64,000 nucleotides of DNA from positions 62,001 to 126,000 of the forward strand of contig NZ_VTZW01000019.1 in NCBI RefSeq assembly GCF_009728995.1, written 5' to 3'. The number at the start of each line of letters is the position of its first letter. The first letter of the stretch is position 1. Below are positions 1-8,725 of this stretch, one piece after another. A model generated the notes under the pieces. That model was given only the letters and a program-made list of their open reading frames with translations. It did not search any database and was not told the origin of the DNA. This stretch comes from Streptomonospora sp. PA3. GTDB lineage: Bacteria; Actinomycetota; Actinomycetes; Streptosporangiales; Streptosporangiaceae. Both the position numbers and the translations under genes were made by a program.

Positions 1-226
1 TACAGTCGCCAGTGGCCGGTGTGGTAGCAAGTGTCCCCCGGGCCTCACCTATCGCCTTCGCGGAATACCGCGTGCGGCGCCCGCTCCGGCGGACGACCGT
101 ACGGACTTCGGAGCCGCGTTGTGCCATGCGCCGAGAGGCGACCGCCACACCGGCCACTCATCCTCTCTACCCGCCCCGCGTTCCTGCCTGGAAGGCGGGG
201 CGGCGCTGTTTGGAAGGACGACCCCC

Positions 227-2371
227 GTGGAAGACGACCGGCGCCCCTGGGGACCGGGTGAACCCTCCCCCTCTCCCTTTCCGCCGCCCGGCCGGCACGG
301 CGGTGACGAGGACGGCCCCGGCCCCGAGCCCGGCGCCTACGGCCCCGATGCGCCCGCCGGACCGCCGGCCTGGGCCGGTCCCGGCGACCGCGCATTCGGA
401 GGCGCCCAGCCGCCCGGTGGGCAGCCGCCGCAGGCGCCCGCCGCCCCCGGGAGCGGCGGGCCGCAGCCGGCCCAGTGGCAGCCGGCCGCCCCGTCCTCTC
501 CCTACTCCATCCCCAGCCCCTCCCCCGACTCCGCTGCGCAGCCGCCGCGGCCCCAGGGCCCCGACCCCCTCGCGCCGGCCGGCGGATCCGGCCACCCCGA
601 GCCGCAGCCGGCGGCCGCCCCCACCGGGCCCGCGCCCGGCACGGGCTACTCGCCGGGCGCCGGCGACGGGCCGCCCCACGTCCCCGCCGGCGCCGAGGGT
701 GTCCCCGGCCCCGGCGACCGGCCGCGCCGCTCGCGCAAGGGCCTGGTCATCGGCCTGATCAGCGGGCTGGTCGTGCTCGCCCTCGTCGGCGGCGGGGTGT
801 CGTGGTACATCCTGACCCTCCCCCAGCCGGAGGACACCGCCGACGCCTACGCCAAGGCGTGGAACTCCCAGGACTACGCGGCCATGGGCGAGCTGGCCGC
901 CGGCGGCGGCGCCGCCGCGGCCCTGAAGCGGCTGGACGAGAACCTGGGGATCGACACGGTCAGCGTCACCACCGGCCAGGTCGAGGAGGGCGACGACAGT
1001 GCCACCGTCCCCTTCGACGCCGCGTTCGGGCTCAGCAACGCGGGCGAGTGGAGCTACTCCGGCGAACTGCCGCTGGTGCAGGCCGACGGGGAGTGGAAGG
1101 TCGACTTCAGCCCCGCGGCGCTGCACCCCGACCTCGGTCCGGGCCAGACGCTCGTGCGCACCAACGAGTGGGGCGAGCGCGGGCACGTCCTCGCCGCCGA
1201 CGGCACCCGGCTGGACGACGGCAGCGCCTCGGGGTCGGTGCAGATGATCGTCGGCGAAATCGGCACCGTCGCCGAGGAGGACCTGGCCGATCTCGGCCCG
1301 GCTTACGAGGTCGGCGACCCGGTGGGCGTCAGCGGCGTGCAGAAGACCTACCAGGACCGCCTGGCGGGCAAGGCCGCCACGGCCATCCGCGTCGCGAAGT
1401 CGGGAACCCCGCCCCAGGACGTGCCCGAGGACGCCCCGACCCTCGCGACCCTCGGCGGCTCCGACGGCAAGGACGTCACGCTCAGCCTCGACCCGCGCAT
1501 CCAGGCCGCCGTCTCCCAGGCGATCGTCGACCAGTCCAAGCCGACCGCTATGGTGGCGCTGCGCCCCTCCACCGGCGAGGTGCTGGCCGCCGCCAACGTG
1601 CCCGGCGGCTTCAACCGCGCACTGGACGGCCAGTACCCGGCCGGCTCGATCTTCAAGATCATCTCCTACCACGCCCTGCTCAACTCGGGCATGGGGATGG
1701 ACGCGCAGCTGAACTGCCCCAAGAAGGCGACGGTGGGCGGCCGCCCCTACAAGAACGCCGGCGATGCGGCCTACGGAGCGCAGACGGTCACCGAGGCCTT
1801 CGCCACCTCCTGCAACACCGCACTGGTGCAGGAGGTCGCCGACCGGCTCGACGGCGCCTCGCTGCTCAAGAGCGCCGAGCGCTTCGGCTTCAACACCGGG
1901 TTCGCCGGCGGCGTGCCGGTGTTCAAGCCCTCTCTTCCCCAGCCCGACAGCGTCAGCCTGCTCACCGCCTCCAGCATCGGGCAGGGCCAGGTGCTGACCT
2001 CTCCGCTGCACATGGCCACGCTGCCCGCAGCGGTGGCCGACGGCTCGTGGCGCGCGCCGCTGCTGGTGACCGAGCCCGCACCGGCCGACCGGCCCGAGCC
2101 GCGGCCCATCGACCACGCCCAGCACCTGCGCGACATGACCCGAGCGGTGGTCACCCAGGGCACGGCCAAGGACGTCGGCTTCACCGGCGAGGTGCACGGC
2201 AAGAGCGGCACCGCCGAGTACGGCACCGCCGAGGAGGGCGAGGAACTGCCGGCCCACGGCTGGTTCGTCGGCTACGAAGGCGACATCGCCTTCGCGGTCG
2301 TCGTCGAGGACGGCCAGAGCGGATCGGGCGCCGCCGCGCCGCTGGCCAAGGCGTTCCTCGACGCGCTGTGA
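227..2371 (+). CDS. Penicillin-binding protein, transpeptidase (class B type)
   Basis: Membrane-anchored D,D-transpeptidase that cross-links peptidoglycan outside the cell. The N-terminal 170 residues are a proline-rich cytoplasmic stretch, followed by one membrane segment (about 171-197), an NTF2-like MecA_N-type domain (about 200-310), a linker, and the transpeptidase domain (about 440-714). The active-site motifs are present: SIFK with nucleophile Ser474, SCN at 528-530 and KSGT at 659-662. The GTG at 227 is chosen because GGAAGGA lies at 212-218, 8 bases upstream; an in-frame ATG at 119 has no such site and would add unlikely sequence. The 714-residue length and domain order fit actinobacterial PBPs with an MecA_N domain. 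The gene converges on the DUF3040 gene. Family assignment is firm; which PBP of the cell it is cannot be said. Confidence 0.93.
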   Translation: MEDDRRPWGPGEPSPSPFPPPGRHGGDEDGPGPEPGAYGPDAPAGPPAWAGPGDRAFGGAQPPGGQPPQAPAAPGSGGPQPAQWQPAAPSSPYSIPSPSPDSAAQPPRPQGPDPLAPAGGSGHPEPQPAAAPTGPAPGTGYSPGAGDGPPHVPAGAEGVPGPGDRPRRSRKGLVIGLISGLVVLALVGGGVSWYILTLPQPEDTADAYAKAWNSQDYAAMGELAAGGGAAAALKRLDENLGIDTVSVTTGQVEEGDDSATVPFDAAFGLSNAGEWSYSGELPLVQADGEWKVDFSPAALHPDLGPGQTLVRTNEWGERGHVLAADGTRLDDGSASGSVQMIVGEIGTVAEEDLADLGPAYEVGDPVGVSGVQKTYQDRLAGKAATAIRVAKSGTPPQDVPEDAPTLATLGGSDGKDVTLSLDPRIQAAVSQAIVDQSKPTAMVALRPSTGEVLAAANVPGGFNRALDGQYPAGSIFKIISYHALLNSGMGMDAQLNCPKKATVGGRPYKNAGDAAYGAQTVTEAFATSCNTALVQEVADRLDGASLLKSAERFGFNTGFAGGVPVFKPSLPQPDSVSLLTASSIGQGQVLTSPLHMATLPAAVADGSWRAPLLVTEPAPADRPEPRPIDHAQHLRDMTRAVVTQGTAKDVGFTGEVHGKSGTAEYGTAEEGEELPAHGWFVGYEGDIAFAVVVEDGQSGSGAAAPLAKAFLDAL

Positions 2372-2377
2372 GCACAC

Positions 2378-2410
2378 GCCCGCCCGTGCGCCCGCCGGGC
2401 CCGGGCGGGC
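2378..2410. terminator. Hairpin between convergent genes
   Basis: An 8-bp perfect stem (GCCCGCCC at 2378-2385, GGGCGGGC at 2403-2410) starts 6 bases after the transpeptidase stop and lies before the stop of the convergent DUF3040 gene. There is no T-tract, which is common for terminators in high-GC actinobacteria, so the role is inferred. Confidence 0.4.
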
Positions 2411-2463
2411 AGACGCCGCCTGCCGCGCCGCCGGCGTCCTGCCGCGGCGCGCGGCTCAGTGCC

Positions 2464-2757
2464 TCACCCGGCGCCGGCGCCCGCGCCGGGTTCCGCGGCG
2501 CCCGCCGGGGACGGCGGAGTGGCGGGTGCCGTGCCCTGCACCGGCGCGCTGAAGTAGAGCCCGGCGAGCATGGCGCACAGCACCAGGACCGCCACCCCCA
2601 CCAGCAGCCACAGCACCCCCTTGCCGGGCCGGTCGTCGTCCGGGGACAGGGCGTCGCCGCCGAAGCTGCGCAGATGCCCGTCGAGGTCGGGGTCGTCCTT
2701 GGACAGTGCGTCCTCGATCTCGGCGAGGATCCGCCGCTCGTTCTCACGCAGTGACAT
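2464..2757 (-). CDS. DUF3040 family small membrane protein
   Basis: 97-residue protein. It starts MSLRENERRI and continues with an acidic amphipathic helix (ILAEIEDALSKDDP), the hallmark of the actinobacterial DUF3040 family. A single hydrophobic segment (about residues 45-67) follows, then an Ala/Pro/Gly-rich tail. The ATG at 2757 is preceded by GAGGAGGG, a strong ribosome site, so longer upstream reading is rejected. The molecular function of DUF3040 is not established. It is monocistronic, convergent with the transpeptidase gene, and about 180 bp downstream of the stop of the triple-AAA gene. Confidence 0.85.
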   Translation of the reverse strand: MSLRENERRILAEIEDALSKDDPDLDGHLRSFGGDALSPDDDRPGKGVLWLLVGVAVLVLCAMLAGLYFSAPVQGTAPATPPSPAGAAEPGAGAGAG

Positions 2758-2939
2758 CGCACCCTCCTCGCCGCTCGCGGTGTCGGCCGGTCCGCAGCCA
2801 CGCGTCGTAGCCGCGCTCGCCTCTTGAGGGGTATCTAACCGCGCGGCCCCCGCCCAGTCATCCGGGCGCCGAATTCGTGGCCGAATACGAGTGGATGGGG
2901 GTGAATGAGCGGTTCTGTCCCCCGGCGGGACCGCGCCCA

Positions 2940-5900
2940 TCACAGGTACAGGCCGGGCCGGCGCTCCTCGGGAAGCCCCCGGGCCGTGGCGGGCACGTCG
3001 ACGGCGGTCAGCTCGCGCAGTTCCGCGGGTTCGGTGCGGCCGCTGCGGGCCAGGCGCGCCGCCTGGTTGGCCGCCGTCTGCTCGAAGACCGCCTCGGCCA
3101 GCAGGGCGTTGCCCGCCGCGGGAGTGCGGGGGGTGCGTGCCAGGCAGTCGGCCACCGCCTCCGCCGCGCCGCGCCCCAGGACGAAGCCGGCCTCCTCGGC
3201 GCGCTCGGCGACGATGGCGGCCAGCTCCTCGTCGGTGTAGTCGCGGAAATGGAGGCGCCGGGAGACGAGCGCAGCCAGGTCGGGATAGGCGTCCAGCAGG
3301 GCGCCGAGCTCCTCGCGCCCTCCGGCCAGCACGACGACCAGGTCGTGGCGGTGCTCGGCCATCCGGCGGGCCAGCGCCTCCACGGTCTCGGCCGCGGGCG
3401 CCGCGCCCGGCCGGTGGGCGCCCAGCCGGTGGGCCCCGGGCACGAACAGCACCCCGCCCAGCGCCGCCGCGACCGCCTCCTCGACGGGAGCGCCGCGCTC
3501 GACGGAGGGGGCGGTGAGGGTGTGCGGCTCGGCGCGCACCAGGTGGCCCGAGCTGAGCAGTCCGTGCCGGCCGTAGACGGCACCCAGCAGCGCGGCGACC
3601 GTGCTCTTGGCGGTGCCCGGGTTTCCGGTGAAGGCCATGTGCCCGGGAGCGGCCGCGGCATGCACGCCGGCGTCGCGGCGCGCCTCCTCGACGCGGGCGC
3701 GGGCCTGCAGGGAGCGCACCTCGCTCTTGACGTGCTCGTGGCCGACGAGCTGTGCCAGCTTGGCCATCGGGTCGCCTGGGGGCAGGGTGGCCACGCGCGC
3801 ACCGGCTGTGACCGGGATGTCGGCGGGATGCAGTTCGCTCAGGCCGCCCGACCGGTCCTCGCCGGCCTCGGTGACGCGGCGGGCCTGCAGCGCGGTGGCG
3901 CGCTCCAGCAGGTTGCGCACCAGCCGCGCGTTGCCGAAGGCGCTGTCGCGCGGGGCGGTGCGCAGCACGTGGCGCACCCGGGCGGCGGTGCCGGCGCCCA
4001 CCGCCAGTCCGGCGTCCTCGGCCATCACCGCGAAGATCTCGGCCAGCTCGTCGTCGGTGTAGTCGGGGAAGCGCAGGTGGCGCGGGAAGCGCGAGGCCAC
4101 GCCGGGGTTGGAGGCCAGGAACCGGCTCATCTGCTCCTCGTAGCCGGCGACCACCACCACGAGGTCGTCGCGGTGGTCCTCCATCATCTTGAGCAGGGTG
4201 GCGACGGCCTCGTGCCCGAAGTCGTTGGCGGAGGCCGACTCGGTGAGAGTGTAGGCCTCGTCGATGAACAGCACCCCGCCGACCGCGGTGCGCACCACCT
4301 TCTCCACGCGCGGCGCGGTCTGCCCGATGTACTCGGCGACGAGGTCGGCGCGGCCGACTTCGACGAGGTGGCCCGAGGCCAGCAGGCCCAGTTCGGCGTA
4401 GATCGCGCCGAGCAGCCGGGCGACGGTGGTCTTGGCCGTGCCGGGGCTGCCCATGAACACCATGTGGCGGGCGGGCGCCGGCATCGGGGCCCCCGCGGCC
4501 TCGCGCAGCCGCTGGGCGCGCGCCTCGGCGGCGTAGAGGGCGATCTCGCGTTTGACGGTGGACAGCCCCACCAGGCGGTCCAGCTCGCGCATCGCCTCTC
4601 CGGCCGGCTCGGCGGCTTCGTCCGGGTCCCCGGCGCTGCGGGGCGCGGTCGCCGCGCCGCCGCCGGCGGCCCGCTCCGGGGCCGCTGCGGGGCGGGCGCC
4701 GGTCGCGCGGGGCAGGGCCGAGTCGGGGACGTCGCCGGGCAGCAGCGTCCGCAGCGTGTCGGCGCCGGCCTCCTCGCCCAGCGCCGCGACACGGCGGGCC
4801 TGCAGCGCGGCGGCCCGGTCGGCCAGCGCGCGGGCGGTGCGGGCGTTGCCGAAGGAGGGCCCGCGGGCGGTGCGGCGCAGCACGCGTTCGGCCTTTTCGC
4901 GCACGCCTTCGCCCAGAAGGTAGCCGGCGTCCGTCGCGGCTGCGTTGAAAAGGGCGCCGAGTTCGGCGCCGGTGTAGTCGCCGAACTCCAGCCGCTGCGG
5001 AAAACGGGCGGCCAGGCGCGGGTTGGCCGCCAGGAACCGCCCGATGTCGCTGTCGGGTCCGGCCAGCACGACCGCGAACTCCCCGTGGCGGTCGTCCATG
5101 TGCTTGAGCAGCGCGGTGATGGCGTCGTGGCCCAGGCCGCGGCCGGAGTCGGACTCGGTGAGGGTGTGCGCGTCGTCGACGAGCAGCACCCCGCCCAGGG
5201 CGCTGCGGACGACCTGCTCGACGCGCGCGGGCGTCTGGCTGAGGGACTCGCCGACCAGCTCGGCGCGGCCCACTTCGACCAGGTGCCCGGAGGAGAGCAC
5301 GCCCAGCTGCGCGTAGAGGGAGCCGAGGATGCGGGCGACGGTGGATTTGGCGGTTCCCGCGTTTCCGGTGAAGACCAGGTGGCGGGCGGGCGGTGCGATG
5401 TCGACGCCGGCGGCGGCCCGCAGCCGCTCGGCGCGCGCCTCGGCGGCGCAGGCGCGGATCTCGCGTTTGACCTCCTCCAGCCCGATGAGCGCGTCAAGCT
5501 CGGCCAGCGCCCGCTCGGCGCCGTCCTTGGGGGCCGCGTCCCGACCGCCGGCCGGTTCGGCCCCGGCGGCGCCGGTCGGCGCGGCGGGCACGCCGATGGT
5601 CCGCCGCGGCGGGCGCCCGTAGCGGCGCAGGTCCTGCTGGAAGCCGACCACGGGCAGCGGAACGGCGGCGGAGGGCTTCTGCAGGAGGCTGTCCTCGCCG
5701 GAGCTGAGCGCGGCGGCGCAGCGGCTGCCCATGTCCAGCCAGGCGCGCACGGCGTCGATCTCGCCGGCGAGCACGGCCTGCCACAGCCAGGTGCGGGCCC
5801 GGCTGTTCCAGGCGGCCGTGTTGTGCTCGGCGCGCCGGTCGTCGAAGCGCACCGCCTGCTCGCCGTAGGCGTCGGCCCCCAGGACGACGCTGGCGATGGG

Positions 5901-6659
5901 CGGCAGGCTGGGCAGCCTCAGCCCCAGGCACATGTCGGTGACGACGTCCTCGGCGGAGGGCACGTCGTAGGCGGCGGCGCCGATGCGCTTGTGCGCGGCG
6001 GTGAACCCGGAGTAGGCCCACTGCAGGAAGTCGGGCGGCGGCGCGAACTCGGGTACGGCGGCGAGGACGTCGTCGGCGGCGGCCGCCATCCAGGCTTTGC
6101 GCAGGTCGCGGGGGCGCTCGGTGAGGTCGGCCGCGTGCGCTTCGGGGTCCTCGGCCCGCGCGCGGTGCATCCGCAGGATGGCCTCGCGGCGGTCCTCCCA
6201 GGGGGCGATGCCCTCGACGGCTTCGAGGAGCTCGCGGATGAGCTCCAGGGCCGTCTCGCGCTCCTCGCGGTCGGCGGCCGCCTCGAACAGGTCGTAGGAG
6301 GGCGGCAGGCGCAGGTTGTCGAAGATCCACTGGGTGGGGTCGGTGGCGGTGTTGGCGTGCGGCAGGTGCTCGGCGGTCAGGATCGCGGGCAGGCGCGCGT
6401 AGTAGCCGGCGTTGACCCGGAGTCCGCCGGAAAGCATGATGACCTGCTGCAGCGCCTCCTGGGCCATGCGGTCGCGCTTGCGGGTGCCCGAGGGGCGGAA
6501 GGGGCGCGCCCGGGGGTCCTCCATGAGCTTGGCGATGCGCCGGGTGAGCTCGTCGACGAGTCCGTCGGGCACCCGCCAGGGGCCGTAGGAGTAGACGTCC
6601 AGCACCGGTTCGTCGGTGAGGAGCAGCTCCAAGTGCTCGGGCAGGCGGATCGCCGTCAA
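2940..6659 (-). CDS. Three-module CbxX/CfqX-type AAA+ ATPase
   Basis: 1239-residue protein with about 370 N-terminal residues of unrecognised sequence and then three tandem AAA+ modules of the CbxX/CfqX (CbbX/EccA/SpoVK-like) family. Walker A lysines are Lys438, Lys743 and Lys1018, each in a G-x-x-GTAK-S/T-T motif. Walker B is VLLVDDAH in module 1 and VLFIDEAY in module 2, but VLFVPGAH in module 3, which lacks the acidic pair. The TTG start at 6659 is chosen because AAGGAG sits 5 bases upstream and the sequence above it is arginine/proline-rich noise. Relatives are remodelling ATPases such as Rubisco activase CbbX and type VII secretion EccA; no secretion or carbon-fixation genes are nearby, so the client is unknown. 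Modules 1 and 2 are probably active; module 3 probably binds but does not hydrolyse ATP. Confidence 0.9.
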   Translation of the reverse strand: MTAIRLPEHLELLLTDEPVLDVYSYGPWRVPDGLVDELTRRIAKLMEDPRARPFRPSGTRKRDRMAQEALQQVIMLSGGLRVNAGYYARLPAILTAEHLPHANTATDPTQWIFDNLRLPPSYDLFEAAADREERETALELIRELLEAVEGIAPWEDRREAILRMHRARAEDPEAHAADLTERPRDLRKAWMAAAADDVLAAVPEFAPPPDFLQWAYSGFTAAHKRIGAAAYDVPSAEDVVTDMCLGLRLPSLPPIASVVLGADAYGEQAVRFDDRRAEHNTAAWNSRARTWLWQAVLAGEIDAVRAWLDMGSRCAAALSSGEDSLLQKPSAAVPLPVVGFQQDLRRYGRPPRRTIGVPAAPTGAAGAEPAGGRDAAPKDGAERALAELDALIGLEEVKREIRACAAEARAERLRAAAGVDIAPPARHLVFTGNAGTAKSTVARILGSLYAQLGVLSSGHLVEVGRAELVGESLSQTPARVEQVVRSALGGVLLVDDAHTLTESDSGRGLGHDAITALLKHMDDRHGEFAVVLAGPDSDIGRFLAANPRLAARFPQRLEFGDYTGAELGALFNAAATDAGYLLGEGVREKAERVLRRTARGPSFGNARTARALADRAAALQARRVAALGEEAGADTLRTLLPGDVPDSALPRATGARPAAAPERAAGGGAATAPRSAGDPDEAAEPAGEAMRELDRLVGLSTVKREIALYAAEARAQRLREAAGAPMPAPARHMVFMGSPGTAKTTVARLLGAIYAELGLLASGHLVEVGRADLVAEYIGQTAPRVEKVVRTAVGGVLFIDEAYTLTESASANDFGHEAVATLLKMMEDHRDDLVVVVAGYEEQMSRFLASNPGVASRFPRHLRFPDYTDDELAEIFAVMAEDAGLAVGAGTAARVRHVLRTAPRDSAFGNARLVRNLLERATALQARRVTEAGEDRSGGLSELHPADIPVTAGARVATLPPGDPMAKLAQLVGHEHVKSEVRSLQARARVEEARRDAGVHAAAAPGHMAFTGNPGTAKSTVAALLGAVYGRHGLLSSGHLVRAEPHTLTAPSVERGAPVEEAVAAALGGVLFVPGAHRLGAHRPGAAPAAETVEALARRMAEHRHDLVVVLAGGREELGALLDAYPDLAALVSRRLHFRDYTDEELAAIVAERAEEAGFVLGRGAAEAVADCLARTPRTPAAGNALLAEAVFEQTAANQAARLARSGRTEPAELRELTAVDVPATARGLPEERRPGLYL

Positions 6660-6834
6660 CCTGGCTCCTTCGTTCGGCCGCTGTGGCGGGGCTGTGCGCC
6701 GCGGGCGCGGAGGGAGGGCGCGGGGCGCGGGGCGCCGCCGCGGCGGCGGGCGTCCCGCTTTCCAGATTGCCGTCCTGCGGGGCCGGCCGGGGCGGCCGTG
6801 CCCTCGGCGACCGGTACCGGCCACGCCGCGCCGC

Positions 6835-6865
6835 CGGTGCGGCGGCGGGCCCCGCCGCCGCACCG
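6835..6865 (-). terminator. GC-rich hairpin downstream of GHL10 gene
   Basis: A 15-bp perfect inverted repeat (6835-6849 and 6851-6865, core GTGCGGCGGCGGG) lies 50 bases past the stop of the leftward GHL10 gene. There is no T-run, so it is a candidate terminator of the GC-rich, tail-less type. The rest of the gap 6660-6914 shows no gene. Confidence 0.45.
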
Positions 6866-6914
6866 CTTCACGCTACCGCCGGCGGCGCGGCGTGCGCCCC
6901 GCCCCGGCGTGCGC

Positions 6915-8516
6915 CTACCCCGGCGAGACCCGGGCGGCGGGGCCGGGGCCGCTCTCGGCGCGGTAGTCGTCCAGGGCGGTCACGTGGTAGCGGACGGGGC
7001 CCTGCGCCGGGTCGGTGTCGGTGAAGGAGGGCCGCTCGGCGCCGGCCCCGGTGACGGCGATGAGGTTGGCGGCGTCGGCCAGGTCGCAGGGATCGCCGCC
7101 CTGGCCGGGAACCCGGTAGACGGCGTAGAAGCGGGCCTCCTTCACGGCCTGCCAGTCCAGCCGCACCTTGCCGGGCGAGACCCGCCGGGCGTCGAGTTCG
7201 GCGACGGGCTCGGGCGGGCGGTTGCCGCGGGAGTCGGCGGCGGGAGGCAGGGCCGGGCGGCTGTAGTGCTGCTCCTCGACCGCGGCGATGGCCTTCTCGG
7301 CGCGCCCGGACAGGTCGGTGATCGAGAAGTACACGTCGCCGTCGACCTCGCTGTGCCGGGCGTTGAGGTCGAGCTGGCGGGTGAGCGCGTCGGCGCCGCG
7401 GAAGCCCTCTTCGCCGACCCGGTAGGCGGCCTGGCCGATGTAGAGGTCCACATCGGTCCCGGCGACCTGCTCGGACCACCACGGCACCAGTTCGGCGTAG
7501 TCGGCGATGCCGTAGCCGCGCGGCCAGTACAGCTGGGGCACGATGTAGTCGACGGTGCCCTTGCGGATCCAGGCGCGGGTGTCGGCGTACTGGGCGCTGT
7601 AGGACTCCAGGCCGCCGGTGTCGGAGCCGGCCGGGTGGCTGTCGGCGTTGCGCCAGATGCCGAAGGGGGAGATCCCGAACCGCACCCAGGGCTCGGTGTC
7701 CTGGATGCGCTCGTGGACGTCGGCGACCAGGGCGTTGACATTGTGGCGCCGCCAGTCCGCGCGGCTTTCGAAGCCGTCGCCGTGGCGCTTCCAGCTGCGG
7801 TCGTCGTCGAACTCCTGGCCCTCGGCGGGATAGGGGTAGAAGTAGTCGTCGAAGTGCACCCCGTCGACGTCGTAGCGCTCGACCACGTCGAGGACGACGT
7901 CGCCGACCCAGTCGCGCACGTCGGGATTGCCCGGGTCCAGCCAGCCCTGGTCGTCGTACTCGATCAGCCAGTCGGGGTGCTCGCGGGCCGGGTGGCCGGG
8001 GGCCAGGTTCTCCAGGTCGGGGTCCTTCCAGCCGACCCGGTAGGGGTTGAACCAGGCGTGCAGTTCCATGCCGCGGCGGTGGGCCTCCCGAACGGCGAAG
8101 GCGAGCGGGTCGTAGCCGGGGTCGCCGCCCTGCTCGCCGGTGAGGTAGCGCGCCCAGGGCTCCTTGTCGGAGCGGTAGACGGCGTCGGCGGTGGGGCGCA
8201 CGTGCAGGAAGACGGCGTTGAGGCCGAGTCCGTCGGCGCGGTCGAGCAGGCGGAGCAGCTCCTGCTGCTGCTCCTGCTTGGAGAGACCGGGCTCGGAGGG
8301 CCAGTCGATGTTGCGGACGGTGGTGAACCAGGCTCCGCGCAGCTGGCGCTTGGGGTGGGCGGGATCGCCGGTGCAGTCTTCGGGCAGGGGCATTGTGGCC
8401 TGCGCTCCGGGCGAGGGGGCGCCCTGGTCGGGGCCGGAGGGGGACCACGGCACGCAGGCGCCCAGCAGCGGCACCGTCGCGGCCATGGCCGCCATGCCGA
8501 GCAGCAGCCGTCGCAT
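6915..8516 (-). CDS. GHL10 (glycosyl hydrolase-like 10) lipoprotein
   Basis: 533-residue secreted lipoprotein: a positively charged start, hydrophobic core and lipobox LGAC give lipidation at about Cys21. The body is a TIM-barrel of the GHL10/DUF187 family (DigH-like), recognised by LRGAWFTTVRNIDWPS near the mature N-terminus and by the strand-end motifs GVHFDDYFYPYP and FNPYRVGW. The last 100 residues look like a fibronectin-III-type domain (PEPVAELDARRVSPGKVRLDW). E. coli DigH cleaves denuded peptidoglycan glycan strands; a wall-glycan role here is inference from family. GGAGG and AAGGA precede the ATG. It is leftward and monocistronic in appearance, 255 bp upstream of the triple-AAA start codon. 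Confidence 0.88.
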   Translation of the reverse strand: MRRLLLGMAAMAATVPLLGACVPWSPSGPDQGAPSPGAQATMPLPEDCTGDPAHPKRQLRGAWFTTVRNIDWPSEPGLSKQEQQQELLRLLDRADGLGLNAVFLHVRPTADAVYRSDKEPWARYLTGEQGGDPGYDPLAFAVREAHRRGMELHAWFNPYRVGWKDPDLENLAPGHPAREHPDWLIEYDDQGWLDPGNPDVRDWVGDVVLDVVERYDVDGVHFDDYFYPYPAEGQEFDDDRSWKRHGDGFESRADWRRHNVNALVADVHERIQDTEPWVRFGISPFGIWRNADSHPAGSDTGGLESYSAQYADTRAWIRKGTVDYIVPQLYWPRGYGIADYAELVPWWSEQVAGTDVDLYIGQAAYRVGEEGFRGADALTRQLDLNARHSEVDGDVYFSITDLSGRAEKAIAAVEEQHYSRPALPPAADSRGNRPPEPVAELDARRVSPGKVRLDWQAVKEARFYAVYRVPGQGGDPCDLADAANLIAVTGAGAERPSFTDTDPAQGPVRYHVTALDDYRAESGPGPAARVSPG

Positions 8517-8711
8517 TTGTCCTTTTACCTCCCGGTCAATCCTTTTTTAAGCATTCCGGACAAGAATAAGGGGCCGCATCAAGCGGTGGGTGCGGTTCGC
8601 GCGAACCCGGCCGCGCGCGCCGGAGGGCTCGGCGGCGCGGCGGAGCGGGTTACATGGGGCCGAGGGCGGGTAAAGGGCAGGTCACGGTCGGGAGCGGGGG
8701 TTTCGGGCTTT

Positions 8712-8717
8712 TAGGAT
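8712..8717 (+). promoter_or_regulatory. -10 element, probable leaderless promoter of menF
   Basis: TAGGAT ends 8 bases before the GTG start of menF, where transcription would begin at or next to the start codon. No Shine-Dalgarno is visible, which fits a leaderless transcript. No good -35 was found. Confidence 0.5.
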
Positions 8718-8725
8718 GAGCGGTT

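Noticed and set aside
2877-8714. A very long open frame on the plus strand opposite the AAA and GHL10 genes
   Set aside because: It is antisense to two well-supported genes. Long open antisense frames are expected in such GC-rich DNA, and its translation is low-complexity with no domain.
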